This document shows, piece by piece, positions 46,195 through 58,737 of a DNA stretch of 64,000 nt. Under the pieces are notes generated by a model that was not told the origin of the DNA, ran no database searches, and worked only from the letters and a program-made list of their open reading frames with translations. Both the position numbers and the translations under genes were made by a program. Position 1 is the stretch's first letter; each line of letters begins with the position of its first letter. This stretch comes from Neelides folsomi (taxonomy: Eukaryota; Arthropoda; Collembola; Neelipleona; Neelidae), in contig JAQGBZ010000314.1 in the NCBI GenBank assembly GCA_034687125.1, positions 1 to 64,000 on the forward strand. The letters run 5' to 3'.

Positions 46195-47050
46195 CAACAA
46201 TAAATGAGGCAAATGTAAATTACATATAAGAATCAGTATTAATATAATTATATATACTTATGGCTCAGTATATATATACAAATAATTTAATATTTATCAT
46301 TCGTTTAAGTCAATTTCATAAAATCACAAATCATTTAAAAGAAACTTCTATATAATGTATTTAAACATTCAATGATAAATCGCTAACAGTAATACTTTTG
46401 AAAAACCAAAGAATAAAGATTAATTAACCATAATTTATATACATGATTAAATGGATACAGAGCAATTTAAGTAATAAAACCATTTTAATGTTTTTTCATC
46501 GAACGATTCTTTTAAGTTAACATTAAACATTACATAAATATTACATATAAATAATTTTCAATTTCCATCATTCGAAGTAAAAATCGTAGTGAAGATAAAA
46601 TGATTTACTTTTCCATTTGATAAAAATTGTTTGCTTAAGGATTGATATAAAGATTGAATTGCTAAGTTAATATACGATAACGTATAACGTATTATATACG
46701 TATAAAACAAGTAAAATAATGCATGCATACACTCATTGTTAATATTAGTATCATATAAATACATATGTTATGTATACGATATTTGGAATTGAGGTTTAAT
46801 TTTCGATATCCATATAATAATTATTAATTTATTATCTATAATTTGAATGTCAACTAAACTTATTTAGCAATGACATTTTTGATACTTTTCCCAAATTATT
46901 GCTATGAAATTAAGTAATTTTACAGTGATAGATAATTACCAAATATATTTCGAATGAGTAATTTATGGATTTTTTCCTATCACTAACATTGGGAAAGGAT
47001 GAATCCGCCATGAAAGTGATTAAAACTTATTATCACCTGGATTTCTGGCT
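46195..47050. other. Intergenic, no gene seen
   Basis: AT-rich. The minus-strand frame at 46558-46764 has no supporting features. Confidence 0.5.
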
Positions 47051-47051
47051 T

Positions 47052-47088
47052 TATAAAGGGATTTGAAATATCTCTGACATGTCTCATT
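47052..47088 (+). promoter_or_regulatory. Core promoter of the EB-module gene
   Basis: tataaag at 47052-47058 and tctcatt at 47082-47088, 30 nt apart, with the start codon at 47167. It matches the promoter at 45604. Confidence 0.6.
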
Positions 47089-47166
47089 CTCATTGCTAAA
47101 TTCACCCCAATCATTAAAAAAATTTCTTTGTATATTTGAACAAAATTGTGTACATTTTAGGCCAAA

Positions 47167-49062
47167 ATGGTAAGATTTAATTTAATAATAATTAATTAAT
47201 AATTACTGTACTCTTACATTAACAAATTACTTAGTTAATGTTGTTTTCTTTTATTAAGGGATAATTTAAAAGAATAAAATCATACTTATAGATTATTTTA
47301 AATATTTAAGGCACTGAACGTTTTCTTCTTCCTTGTAATTCTGATTGGATCTTCATTTGGACAAACAAATGAGACGATTAAAGCCATCGGCGCTTCCTGC
47401 CGTGATGACAGCGATTGCAATTCACCTTTAACTTTAATGTGCTTCGGCGGAACTCCAACAACCGATGGAATTTGCGGCTGCAAATATACACTCAAACAAG
47501 TTGGATCAAACTGCGTCGCCTTTGCCAACGGCGAATGTGCCCCAACACTTGGCTGCACTGAAAATTCAGTTTGCATAGGCGGAAAGTGCACATGTCAGAC
47601 AAGATTTGAAATTTCCCACTCTACGGCTTCTGGCCTTTTAGCGGGTCCTGAATGCCGATTGTCTCACACACAAATATGCAGAGAATTGCAACCAGACGTT
47701 ACCTACCAATGCAATCACGATCTTGGACTTGAATGCAAAGCTCAAACAACGAGGAATTGCGAATGCAAAGCTAACACAATTTGGTCAGCAGTAAGAAATA
47801 GGTGTATTGGTTTGAATCAAGCCTGCACAAAAGACAACGATTGCTTCGAAAATGGAATTTGCGCTGGAAGATTATGCAAATGCATAGATGGTTATGAATT
47901 TAATGTAATGAGAGGGATTGATATTTGTTTGCCGGGACTTGGAACACAATGCCGATCCTCGGACCATAATCCACGCTGTGGATATAAATTGTCTTGTGGT
48001 ACTAATAATATTTGCCAATGTGAAACTGGAAAAATTGTTCAAAATGGAGTTTGCAAACATCTTGTTGACCAAACTTGTTCTGCAACCGTTGATTGCGTTA
48101 CAAATGCCATTTGTGATCGGCAATCGAGTTGCAAATGCTCAAATGACTTAAGAGCAATTGAAACTTCGGCTAAAACCTGCGAACGGATACCTTTGTGGCA
48201 GGGAAATTGGAACAATAATTGTTTGGATGATCGAGATTGCACATTTTCAAAATTCGCATATTGCAAAAGAGAAACAAATGAACCGTTTGGGAAGTGCGAT
48301 TGCGGCGCCCCCTATCAAATCGACATTGTAGATATGGTCCATACATGCGCAGCTGCGCCGAAGACAGCATGCAGAGATAATCAAGAATGCGCAGGAAATT
48401 CCCAATGCATAGACGATGTTTGCGAATGTATTCCCAATACTGAATTGGTCGGGAGCGTTTGTCAATGGCGTCGGACATTTTCTAGTGTTTGCACAGAAGT
48501 TGAAACATGTAACCACCACGTGGGGCTGGAATGCATTGATGGAAGCTGCGCATGTCCACAAGGTCAAGTATACTCGCAACCTTTAGCTCGCTGCATTTCT
48601 TTAGTCGCAGGAAGATGCGGAACGAATAATACGCAATGTGTGGAGAATTCATATTGCAATGATTTGGGAAATTGTATTTGCGACGATGGATATTCGGTGA
48701 CTTCGACTCGGAGATGTAAATTGACTCATTATCAAGATTGCAATGTTACAGCTCAAGTGACGAATCCTTGCAATGAGGAGAAATTCCTCAAATGTATTGA
48801 TAACCAATGCCAATGCGAATATGGAGATCAACAAATATTCGACGGCGGCTCAGGGGAATGTAAAAGTGTACGAGGAGGATTTTGTGGAATTTTGTCAGAT
48901 TATAACCAGATAGGTTTAATAAGGAACATGAGTTGTATCGGAGATCATTCCTGTAGAGCAAATTTATTAGGAATCTCCACTTGTGTTCCAGATTCTGTTT
49001 CAACTATCGCCGGCTCTTTTGCTATTATTATTTCATTCCTCTCTTCTATCTTGTTGTTGTAA
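47167..49062 (+). CDS. EB-module Cys-rich extracellular protein, probably GPI-anchored
   Basis: The first exon supplies only the ATG (47167-47169, followed by GTAAGA). The second, 47311-49062, holds the rest: 1755 nt, 584 aa, in frame. The ATG at 47437 is internal. Signal peptide MALNVFFFLVILIGSSFGQ, then many repeats of about 50 residues with the EB-module Cys pattern (for example CTKDNDCFENGICAGRLCKC, CSATVDCVTNAICDRQSSCK, CRDNQECAGNSQCIDDVCEC). The C terminus is hydrophobic (TIAGSFAIIISFLSSILLL) with no cytosolic tail, which suits a GPI signal or tail anchor. Known: EB modules occur in arthropod and nematode extracellular proteins; ligands are mostly unknown. The large single exon, rare in this window, hints at growth by internal repeat duplication. 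Confidence 0.88.
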
Positions 49063-49894
49063 AGGAATGTCAGTCAGGGATTTAAAATTGATAAACAATT
49101 GGAATGTTCGCTTATGACGAATTTAATGATTTACGAATTTATGATTCACTCATTATTAAAATATTTAAAGTCCTATGGAAGTATTAAGTATAGATAAATT
49201 GTAATGTTATAGATAAATGTCATGTTTAATCATATTTATACAGATTTAACATTTGTATGATTATAAGATTAAAAATTAATCATTTAACCTTTAGTTAATT
49301 TTAGCATAAAAGAGAAAAGTTTTTAGTAGTTAAAATTAAAATGTTAAAATGTTTGTGCGTATATTTAGTTGAAGGGATTTAAATAATTTTTGTAAGCACT
49401 TGAAAATCATGAAACAAAAAGATAAAATTGTTGAAAACTGTTCATGTTGGCATTGATTTATAAGTTCATGAGATTAGGGCAATTTAAGTTTACACGTTTT
49501 TAAGTACATTTTAATCTCAATGTCACAAATCACATAAAATTTTATCTTATAACAGAAATAACATGTTAATGTTAATCATTGATTTATAAGTACTTTTTAA
49601 TTTTTATATTTATTTCCAAAGTACTCTTTACACAAACAAATTGGACTTGCTTTCAATATATTATCAAACACAACAATACTAAAATCCGATACAATTGTTT
49701 CTTTAATTTTTACTCTCTTTACGAGTTACCTGTAAAATGTAATCAAAAAGTTCGTGTATGTATACAAAATAATATTAGCAGAGATTTAACAATGGTTTAT
49801 ATAACTATTTAATCCATAAATAATAATAATACACTCAAAACACAATTGAGATATTTAAGATAATAAATAAAGTCCTAATCAACAAAATAAACAA
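49063..49894. other. Intergenic between convergent genes
   Basis: AT-rich. A frame at 49579-49812 (hydrophobic start then Cys-containing, KYFLIFIFISKVLFTQTNWT) begins at TTG, not ATG. It could be a 3' exon or a chance frame; not called. Confidence 0.4.
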
Positions 49895-52800
49895 TTAATT
49901 GATAATTAATGATTCGCTTGCATTTCTCCAATTGAGCGGATCAAAAGTTGGAACAAAACAAAAGATTTTTGAAATTTCTTTTGAGTTCAAAACAATTTTT
50001 ATTTTGCTCAGAATTTCAGTCCCTTTGTAATCTTCGACAGCTTTCTCTCCTGTAGGTTTTTTTATATACAATGTAATTAATAATAGTAACGGTAATTAAT
50101 TTTGTAATGTTATCATTGCAATTAAACATTTTTATTTACTTAATATTCTACTTACTTGACATTGAAATTGTGTTGTTTGAATATTCAATTCCCCACTTTA
50201 TCCCTTTAGAAGAAGAAAATCTTTGCGCGGAGCATTCAAACTTAATTTGATCATCAATTGAAAAATTTCGATTTCCGCCTTCATAACGATTCACTTCAAT
50301 TTGAACTTTGTTCATCAAACTTTCGTAATCTTCTGTTCCATTTACAACTGAAATATTTAATTACAACTATAAATTAAAATTAACATATTATGTATTATGA
50401 AATAAATGTTATAATAATAAACGCTATTCAAAAATCTATACTCAATACATAAAAATTATAACCCTTAACCTTAAGTACAGCATGTGCACAAATAATATGG
50501 AAAAATAATCTTGGTTTGGGCTCGCACTTAGTATTTTAGCATTAAAATTTGATTAGGAATGTCCAATGTCTTCAAATGAAGTTAACAGAGGTCAAAAGAC
50601 CATCTGTTATGAGGTTATGACCCCAATAAATAAGGTATAAAAGGAAAAGTTTCTCATTTCATTCTTAATTCCGAGCTATACAACCAATTTTGATTTATAA
50701 ATTGTACAGGGTGGACCATATCTTGAGGAGTATTTTTAATCCGGAATAATTTTTTTATTCACAAACCAAATTTCTTTAAAATCATATTGTATATACCTTA
50801 TATATCATGTAGTATAAAATTAAACTTCAATTAGACAATTGTGCCCCATTGACTTCAATGCATCTATGCAAACGACCTTCTACAGCCTCGCATGCTTTTT
50901 TACAGATAGCAACGGGGATTTCCACAAATGCTTGTGTAACAGCCTCTTTCAATTGATCAATCGAAGACAAGTTTTTAAAGTACACGATGTTTTTGACATA
51001 ACCCCAGAGGAAGAAATCGAGAGGGGTCAAATCGAGGGAACGAGCAGGCCATGCTAGGGGTCCATCGCGTCCAATCCAATTCTCTCCAAATTTTTCATTC
51101 ATGCAGTCTTTGACCCTTCTGTCAAAGGCGGGTGCACATCGAGAAGCCTCACTTCGTTGTGCCGGTTCGCTGTCCCGCTTAAGCAGAAGCTTGCTTCGTC
51201 GCTCCAGATGATGTTTTTGAGTTGGAAGCGATTTTGATCCAGCATCGTCAAGAATCTCTCCAAAAATTCCACCCTTTTCTGGTGATCACCTTCTTTTAAT
51301 TGCTGGACGTATGTGGCGTGGTATGGTCGGAAGTCCAAATCTTTCAACATCCTGAGTAGTGCAGTTTTAGTAATGTCGAGTTCAGAAGAAAGCCTTCTTG
51401 TGGATATTGGCTCCAATGGTTGGTCTTCGAGTCGAACTCTGATCCTTTGAAGATTTTCTTCTATGCGAACTGTTCTAGGCCTGCCCGTCATCTTTTTGTC
51501 TAAAACACTTCCTGTGTCTTAAAATTTCACTATTAACCTTCTAACAGTGTTACAACTTGGAGGGAACGTGTTAAATGGCCAACGCCTAATAACTTCTTGA
51601 GCGGTATTAACTTTGGAAAATTCTTCTATCAAGAAAACCCTTTCCTCCTTACTCAAACGTCGTCGTTTATCCATTTGAGATAAATGAAAATTGTGAAAGT
51701 GAAAACAGGGAAGACTTTCTCAAAGAAAAGTAGCTGTCGTTTATTTTGGGTTTGGCCATATCAGCTAATAGTTTGCGTATATATTAAGTAATGCATTGCC
51801 CATCTATTGGTCATCTTAATAGTTTTTTTATCATTAAGCATCTTAAAGTTATATTCGATTAAAAATACTCCTCAAGATATGGTCCACCCTGTATTTATTA
51901 TTCCATTCTTCTGATATCATGGCACATAACAACAGTAGAATCTATCCACTTTCACTATCTTTATTAACGTCTCCAGCAGAGAATTAATTTACCCGGCAAA
52001 TTCCTTCAGAAAAAACGCCAGTTCAATCTGCTTTTGTGAAAGGAATAATAGAACACTCCCTAATTAACTAAATGTAAGAGAATCCACATAATAAATTTTT
52101 TCATAAACCCTAAAAGAAATAACGATGATTCCGTATAATTGCACGTAAACACCCAGACATGTGGATATTGGAACCCGAGTTTGTTTCCTGGAAGTTGTTA
52201 TTGAATATTTTTATAAGAATTGACCGTAACTAACAAAACATCCCAATCAAACAACATGAATCTCATTGCTATTTATTTTTATATTACTTTAGAAATATGC
52301 TAATAAAAATTTCCTTACAGATTTTTGATGATTTTTTAACAAATTCGAGTTGTTTTGGTTCAAGTTGATCTCCATAGCAAATTACAATCCCTGTTCCTTC
52401 ATTGGGAGAAAGCTTTAAACTGGAACAGCCCTCATCGCAATGTTCAGTTTTTTGTGTATAGGAAACATCCATCTTAATGTAAAATATTAATTACATAGTA
52501 ATAATACGAAAATTATTTATTTATTTTCGTATTTAATAAAACTTAAAATGTTCTCTACATAGGATTTATAAAGTTAGGATAAATAGGAATAGCGCAGTTA
52601 CTATAAGAATGTCAATTTAAACAACGTAGATAGTTCTTTTACTTAACAAATGTTTGAATTGAACTCAATTGTTTTTTGCCTTTCCATAAAAAATATGGAA
52701 AATAATTTTAAAAGATCTGGAAAATCAATTCATTTTTGTAAAATTGCTTAAGAAAGTTAATATAATTGCATTTAATTTTCATAGATACTTGTCCTATTTG

Positions 52801-55800
52801 TCCTAACTTTATAAAGGCTTTGTTTTAATTACCGGTTCTTTCAATTGTTTTGACTTAAACTTGCAATCGTAAGGATTGAGACAGTTCAATGAAACCAATT
52901 TTGGTGGGAAAGTTTGATTTGTTTGACATTTAAAAAAACGAGTTTCGTTGTCAAATGTAAGATTAGTTTTAATTCCTATAAAGGTTTCAATTAATAATAT
53001 AGTTATTTAGATAAACATAAAACATTAAATTCATATAATGTGCATATAAAATTATTTACCAAAAACATCTTCTGAATTTGAAGAATTGTTCAAGAATTTT
53101 GGAAACACATCTAAAATTTCATCTGTTAAACCAAAAATGCTATCAATGAAATCAAATAACTTTATTTTTTTGATTTTTATTTTAAACAATACCATTGTTT
53201 TGAATCATAATTTCAACAGTGTCATTTCCAATATCTTTAGTAGTTGAACAAATAAAAGTGGAATTTTCAAATTCTAACAATTGAATATAACTCGGTTTGA
53301 TTCTTATGCCAAATCTCGGATCAAATGTCAAGTTCTTTCCATCAATTGGTATGCTTGTGTAATTTTTCTATAAATCAATTTTTATCCATTGTAATAACAT
53401 AAACATTAACCTTTAAATTCGTATAATTATTACAAGATAATTAAATTGAAAATAAAAGTGCAAGATATTTAAAATACTTGTTCTTCCTCTTCTTCAAGAT
53501 CTTCTATAATGACATCATTATTATCAAATTTATGGAGATAAACTTTAACTTCTGGGTCATTGACATGACATGGCAAAACCAAATCTTCATTTGGAATGTA
53601 ATTTATATTTATTTTACGTCCCGAGTTTAATAAAAATGGTCCGCTTTCATCTAATAAAATCAAAAAATCGTTAAGTTCGTTAATAATTAATGTTAATTAA
53701 CTTAATTACTAATACATCTTATTTTAAATATACAGATAAGTTATTGTTTTAGATTACTTGGAACAAATAGGAAAAACGAATTTGATAAATCCTGCCGCTC
53801 CTTTGGACTCGCAGTATATAGCCCAGTATCATTTGAATTTAGTTCTTGTAACCCAACTCTGGTCAATGTGCTTTTATAGCAATTTGCATTTGAATCGTTC
53901 ATGTCTTTTGTTATTCGATAGTTATTCACGGTGAATGAAGACGCCATCTAAATAATTATATTCACATTATTTAATTACAATATCTAAATAATTATATTCA
54001 CATTATTTAATTACAATATCTAAATAATTATATTAGTACCTACATGATAACTTAACGATACTAATATGGTTTAACGATCAGATATTTTATTAATTACTTG
54101 TGGTCCTGTGAAAATCCATTCAATTGGCAAAGGTGATTCAGCAACAAGTTCAAAATCTCTCAAAGTCGTTCCTTCATTTTTCTTTCGATAAACAATGTAA
54201 TCAACATTGTCAATTCTATTTGAAGAGTAATTTTGGAAAATAGATGTCAAGTCCATGGCATAGGAAACTCGGATTGTTGGTCGAGAATTTAATTGACAAT
54301 TGCTCTATTTTAAAATTTAAATAATTTTGGTTAATACGAATATTGCATATTAAATACGAATATCCATCATAGATTAAACTAACATAATTTACATTTAATG
54401 GTAGTTAGTTAAAACTATACTAATTGTAATCAATCTTAATTTTTCTTACTTCTCGCACAAAAATAGGATGAGAAATTTTGACCCATTCAGAAGAAGAATT
54501 GAGTAATGGAATAAAACACCAAACTCGCTGAATATCAGAATGATCAATTGTAAGAGAAAATTTTGACCGAATATGACCAAAGTTCAATAATCCATTTGAT
54601 TCTTAAAATATTAATATTCAAAATTTTAATAATGAGTAAATAAAATTATATTTTATCGTAAATTAATTGAAATTTGAATTTTTTAATTATTAAAAACCTC
54701 CATCGTGAATTTTGACATTTCCGTTTGATCTTTCAATTCCCCATTTGATCCCTTCTGAATAAATATATTGCTTTGCAAAGATCTCAAATTCAAGAATTTC
54801 TCCAACGTCCCATTCGAGTTCCCGTGGGATTTGCAAATATAAAGATTCAGCTTCCAATTTTAATTTCCCCATCAAAATTATTGGTTCTAAATTCAAAATA
54901 TATAAAGTTAAATTAATTTTAAGCTTTAAAGATAATAAGTAGCTTTAATTAATTCCTGTAATTAACATAAAATACATTTAATAAATATGATTTTATGTTT
55001 AAGTTAAGGAATCAAACCATTTTGAATTATTAATGTTGTTGTTTCATTAACTCCATCCCCAACACATGACATTTTTAACAAATCTCTTGAATTTGACAAT
55101 GATTCGAAATTTGTCACTTTAATTTTGAGACATCCAGCGTGGCATTGAGATTCTTCAAATACTTTTGGGGGATAACAATGCTAAAGACAAAAATATTAAA
55201 GTTATGTAAATTATATATATTATTTATAAAAATGATAATTAATTAAAGTATAGAAATTAAAGTAAACTTTTACTTTTTCAAAACAATTTCGCATGATTTC
55301 ACATGAATTAATATTATTGCAATAATAACGTCCAAATTTTGGTTTAGTATTGGTTTGAGCTCTGCACGTTAAATATTTTTCCTTTTCAAATTCCGCAATC
55401 GACAATTTTTCAAAATCTTCTTCTTCTCCTTCTCTTGTTGTTGAAATGAGAACCGAAGAGCGAAATTCGGAAATGTCATTTTGACCTTAATAAATATTAC
55501 ATTAATTTAACGATGTAAATATCTAAATAAATTTTAATATCTAAATGTAGATAAGTAAACGAATTTTTTTATTTTGAAAAGTGTTTTGAAATTTACCAAT
55601 GATATTCGTGAAATTCCATGAATGTACAGTTTTATTTGTTGAATTATTTATCAAATTAATTAAAATTGAAGATTCGGTTGTTTCATTAATTGAAGGCATT
55701 TCGTTTAAAGTGAAGATTCCAATGTTAAGAAATGGATATTTAATCGAAATTCGTTTTTCCAAATTTCCCAATTTCATTAAATTCTCATCAATTGAAAGTT

Positions 55801-58737
55801 CTTCTTTTGTTTCCCATTTGAACTCAAAGGGAACTGACCCTTCGACACCTTCTTTGTTTGGAGTGAATTTTCCAATAAGATCTAAAAAATAATAATAATT
55901 TTGTAACATTCAAATTTTAAAATTATTTACTGAATTTAGTTAAGTGTAATTATTAAAATTTACCATCTGGACTATTTAAATAAAATGTCACTGTGTCAGT
56001 GTCATCCTTCAAATCGTCGCTGCTAGTGCAAACATAAGTTGCATCGTATATTGAAACCAATTCTTTAGTATTAAGAACAAATCCTAGTTTCGGATCATAT
56101 TCAACACTTTTATTCACCATCAATTTTTCATAAATTATTTTCCTTTTTCTGAATAAATTGATTTCTGCGTTTTTGTTATTTGAAACGCAAGGCAAATTTA
56201 ATGTTTTGTTTTGATCAAGTACGGGCGTTAGATCAAAATGGTGACCACGTTCAATTAAATATGGTCTGCCTGTACCTGTAAGTTATTTAAATTTTTTAAA
56301 TGTTTATTAATTATAAAAATTAAGTCGTAATTTGAAATTATTTCTATTATAATGTTATTTAAATATTTTAATATTTACATGTTGAGTTATTTGAAGGAAA
56401 TTTAATTTCTTGATTAATTCCATCTCCAATACAATTTACTTTTCCATAAAGCTCATAAGTTTTATAAACACTGCAGCCGATTCCACAATCCATTTCGTAT
56501 TCCATCTCAACTTCCACCGACTAAAAATTTCAATTAGTTTTTAATTTAATTTTAATTTATTAAAAAACAAGTTATATTTAAATAAATATTTTTAAATTAC
56601 TTCTTCCAATTCTTCATATTTTATACATCCGTTATTGTCAAGTGCTGTAAATGAAATAATTGGAGCTTTTGAACTTTTGCTCCTGCATTCGAATTCCGTT
56701 ACATTTCCATTTTTAAATTCTTTAAGTCCAGAAGCATTATTGGTTGTTTCATCTAAAAGTTAAATAAATGATTAAACCCTATTGAAATTATATTGGAAAT
56801 AATACTGATGAATGAATAAATTATTTAAATTGTTTTAAGTTTTAGCCATTACTTATAATAAAATAAGTCCATGAATGCTGATTTGATTTTTTAGTTGCTT
56901 CGTTGAAATAATTTAAATAAATAACTCCATTATCTCCCTCTTTCAAATCCTTCACTTTTAAAGAAGCTCGAAATAATCCCGTTTCTTCTTTAAGTTCAAA
57001 ATTCTCCTTTGGCAAATTGTGTTTAAGTGTTGGCATTACATGATAAGCGTACGAATCAAATTCCCATTCAACGGTAAAAGGAGTCGTTGTGTATAAAACT
57101 TTTTCTTCTGGTTTAATAATTCCTGGATTTAAAAAAGTTAACCATTTAAATACATTTAATTAACTAAATTCATTGATTATTACATTTAATTAACTTCATA
57201 ATATTATTTTCACGTTTAAGTTCGTTAAATAAATAATTTTACCTGGTGAAATAAATAAATCGATAATTAAAAGTGTTGGTTTTCTTCTAACAGCTTCATC
57301 GGGTTCTTCACACGGCACACGAAATCCGTTCCACAATTTCTTCAAGATGCAACTCATCGATTGATAAACCAAATTTTGATTGCTGGGAATTTTCTGTGCT
57401 TCGAAATTGAAATTTTCTCCACTGTTTGAATTCTCCGGAAGATAACCGCCAATTCCCAAAGGGCGGATTATAGGCTCCGATGAATTCTTATTTGTTAATT
57501 TAACTTCAATATTCGGATTGATGAAGGGAATTCGATTGTGACTGTGAGAAGGAAAATGTTTAAATGGTGGAATTAACGAAGGGAACTTTGAATGAAAATT
57601 GGGTCTGTTAAACGCGTGAGGATTTGGTCTGCGAATCTTCACATTGTTCATGTGAGGATAAAACGGCGGTGGTGCAAAATTCGGTCTCGGAAAAGATAAA
57701 ATTCGCCCGGTTCTGACGCTTTCACTTTTGCACACATATTTGCCGGCAATGAATTCAAATTCGTTTGGAGTGATTTGCAAAGTGAATCCTTTGTAAGAAT
57801 CAAAACTTAAAGTTTTCCCAGGATATAAACGTTTAAATCCTCCCTGAAATTAAACAATTAATTATTTAATTTAATTTTAATTACAAAATAGAAAATTGGC
57901 AATTAATAAATATTTAATTCTGATTGAACTTAAATATGATTTTAACGTTAAATTTTATTATTTTTAATAATTTTACATTTTTCGTTATTTTGTATAAAGA
58001 TATTTGATCAGTTTTATCAAATTGTCTACAAGGTAATAAAACTTCATCGGAATGTCTTTTAATCGGAATTGAGATTGATAAACCTTCATCGAGAACTTCG
58101 TATGTTTCTTCTATAAATTAAACGCAATTAAATAATCCAATTGTTAATTACTTAATATTTTATAAGAGTAATTTGTAAATTTTTCTTTACTTGGAGCAAA
58201 TAAATAAAATGAAGAAGACAAAGTTTGATTGTCAATGTTTTTGCAAATATATTTTCCACTTATTTGATCGCTAACATTGTGGAAGATTATTGTGGAGCTA
58301 TGAATGTATGTTTCAGGACTGTAGAAGTTCTTTGATTCTAAAATTCTTTTTGATTCAATGTCAACTCCTGAGAAAGCCTTTAAAGTAAATGAAATTATTT
58401 AATTCTTTAATAAAAAATTATAAAAAATTAAATATTAATTATTAAGATTAAAATATTTAATTGTATTATAAGCCTATTAATTTAAGTTAATTTATTAATT
58501 TACTCCTCTGCCGTGAAATTCCCATTTCACTTGACCGGCTAAATTTTTGCATTCAAATTCAATTTTGGTTGTATTAACAGGAACGTCAAAGTCTTCATTA
58601 TCAAGAATTTCCTTTCCAGAATAAACTTTATTTTTCCCACTGATAACGTTGCCTATGGAAACTGTTGGGTTTAAAGCTGCATTTGAACAATTTATTATAA
58701 AAATAAAAATAATAAAGGATAGTGGAGCCAATTCCAT
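49895..58737 (-). CDS. Large secreted protein of repeated PVR/VEGFR-type Ig-like modules
   Basis: Twenty-two exons with 3' limits at 58504, 58191, 57977, 57243, 56853, 56601, 56379, 55964, 55597, 55274, 55018, 54698, 54450, 54098, 53758, 53478, 53193, 53060, 52833, 52319, 50156 and 49895. They total 4485 nt (1494 aa) with every phase agreeing. Signal peptide MELAPLSFIIFIFIINCSNA; no TM or kinase. Repeated modules: SSSFYLFAP against SNSFFLFVPS; VLLPCRQFDKTDQISLYK, LNLPCVSNNKNAEINLFRK and LVLPCHVNDPEVKVYLHK; FDPRFGIRI against YDPKLGFVL; CVGDGVNE against CIGDGINQ; GIKWGIERSNG against GIKWGIEYSNN. The last three exons correspond to ectodomain exons 5-7 of the receptor kinase at the left of the window. 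Exon 4 (57843-57243) has an extra stretch of about 100 residues rich in Pro, Asn, Phe and His. A mariner lies in the 2-kb intron before the last two exons. Ligand-trap or matrix role is inference. Confidence 0.88.
50707..51891 (-). mobile_element. Mariner/Tc1-like element, 1185 bp, in an intron
   Basis: Termini CAGGGTGGACCATATCTTGA and its near-perfect inverse at 51891, flanked by TA (50705-50706, 51892-51893). Similarity of the ends runs about 36 bp with almost no mismatch, so it is fairly young. It sits in the last long intron of the Ig-module gene, in the same orientation as that gene. Confidence 0.95.
50827..51674 (-). pseudogene. Mariner transposase with central deletion
   Basis: From ATG 51674: MDKRRRLSKEERVFLIEEFS (helix-turn-helix start), then PFNTFPPSCNTVRRLIVKF, an in-frame stop, MTGRPRTVRIEENLQRIRVR, LDITKTALLRMLKDLDFRPY, and the first catalytic region IIWSDEASFCLSGTANRHNE. 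After VHPPLTEGSKTA the frame ends, and the next piece starts MNEKFGENWIGRDGPLAWPA, with RSLDLTPLDFFLWGYVKNIV and the C terminus. The section with the second catalytic Asp is missing (on the order of 100 residues compared with the usual 340-350). Not able to move by itself. Confidence 0.85.
53949..54034. repeat. 36-bp tandem repeat, about 2.4 copies, in an intron
   Basis: Unit aaataattatattcacatta and onward to caatatct recurs with 36-bp spacing between two Ig-module exons, almost identical between copies. Confidence 0.85.

Noticed and set aside
48039-49003. Several long frames antisense to, or in other frames of, the EB-module gene
   Set aside because: Shadows of a long, Cys-rich coding exon whose own frame is uninterrupted.
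49579-49812. Frame with a hydrophobic start and scattered cysteines
   Set aside because: Starts at TTG, lies in an AT-rich 3' region, and has no confirmed exon partner; it remains possible but unsupported.
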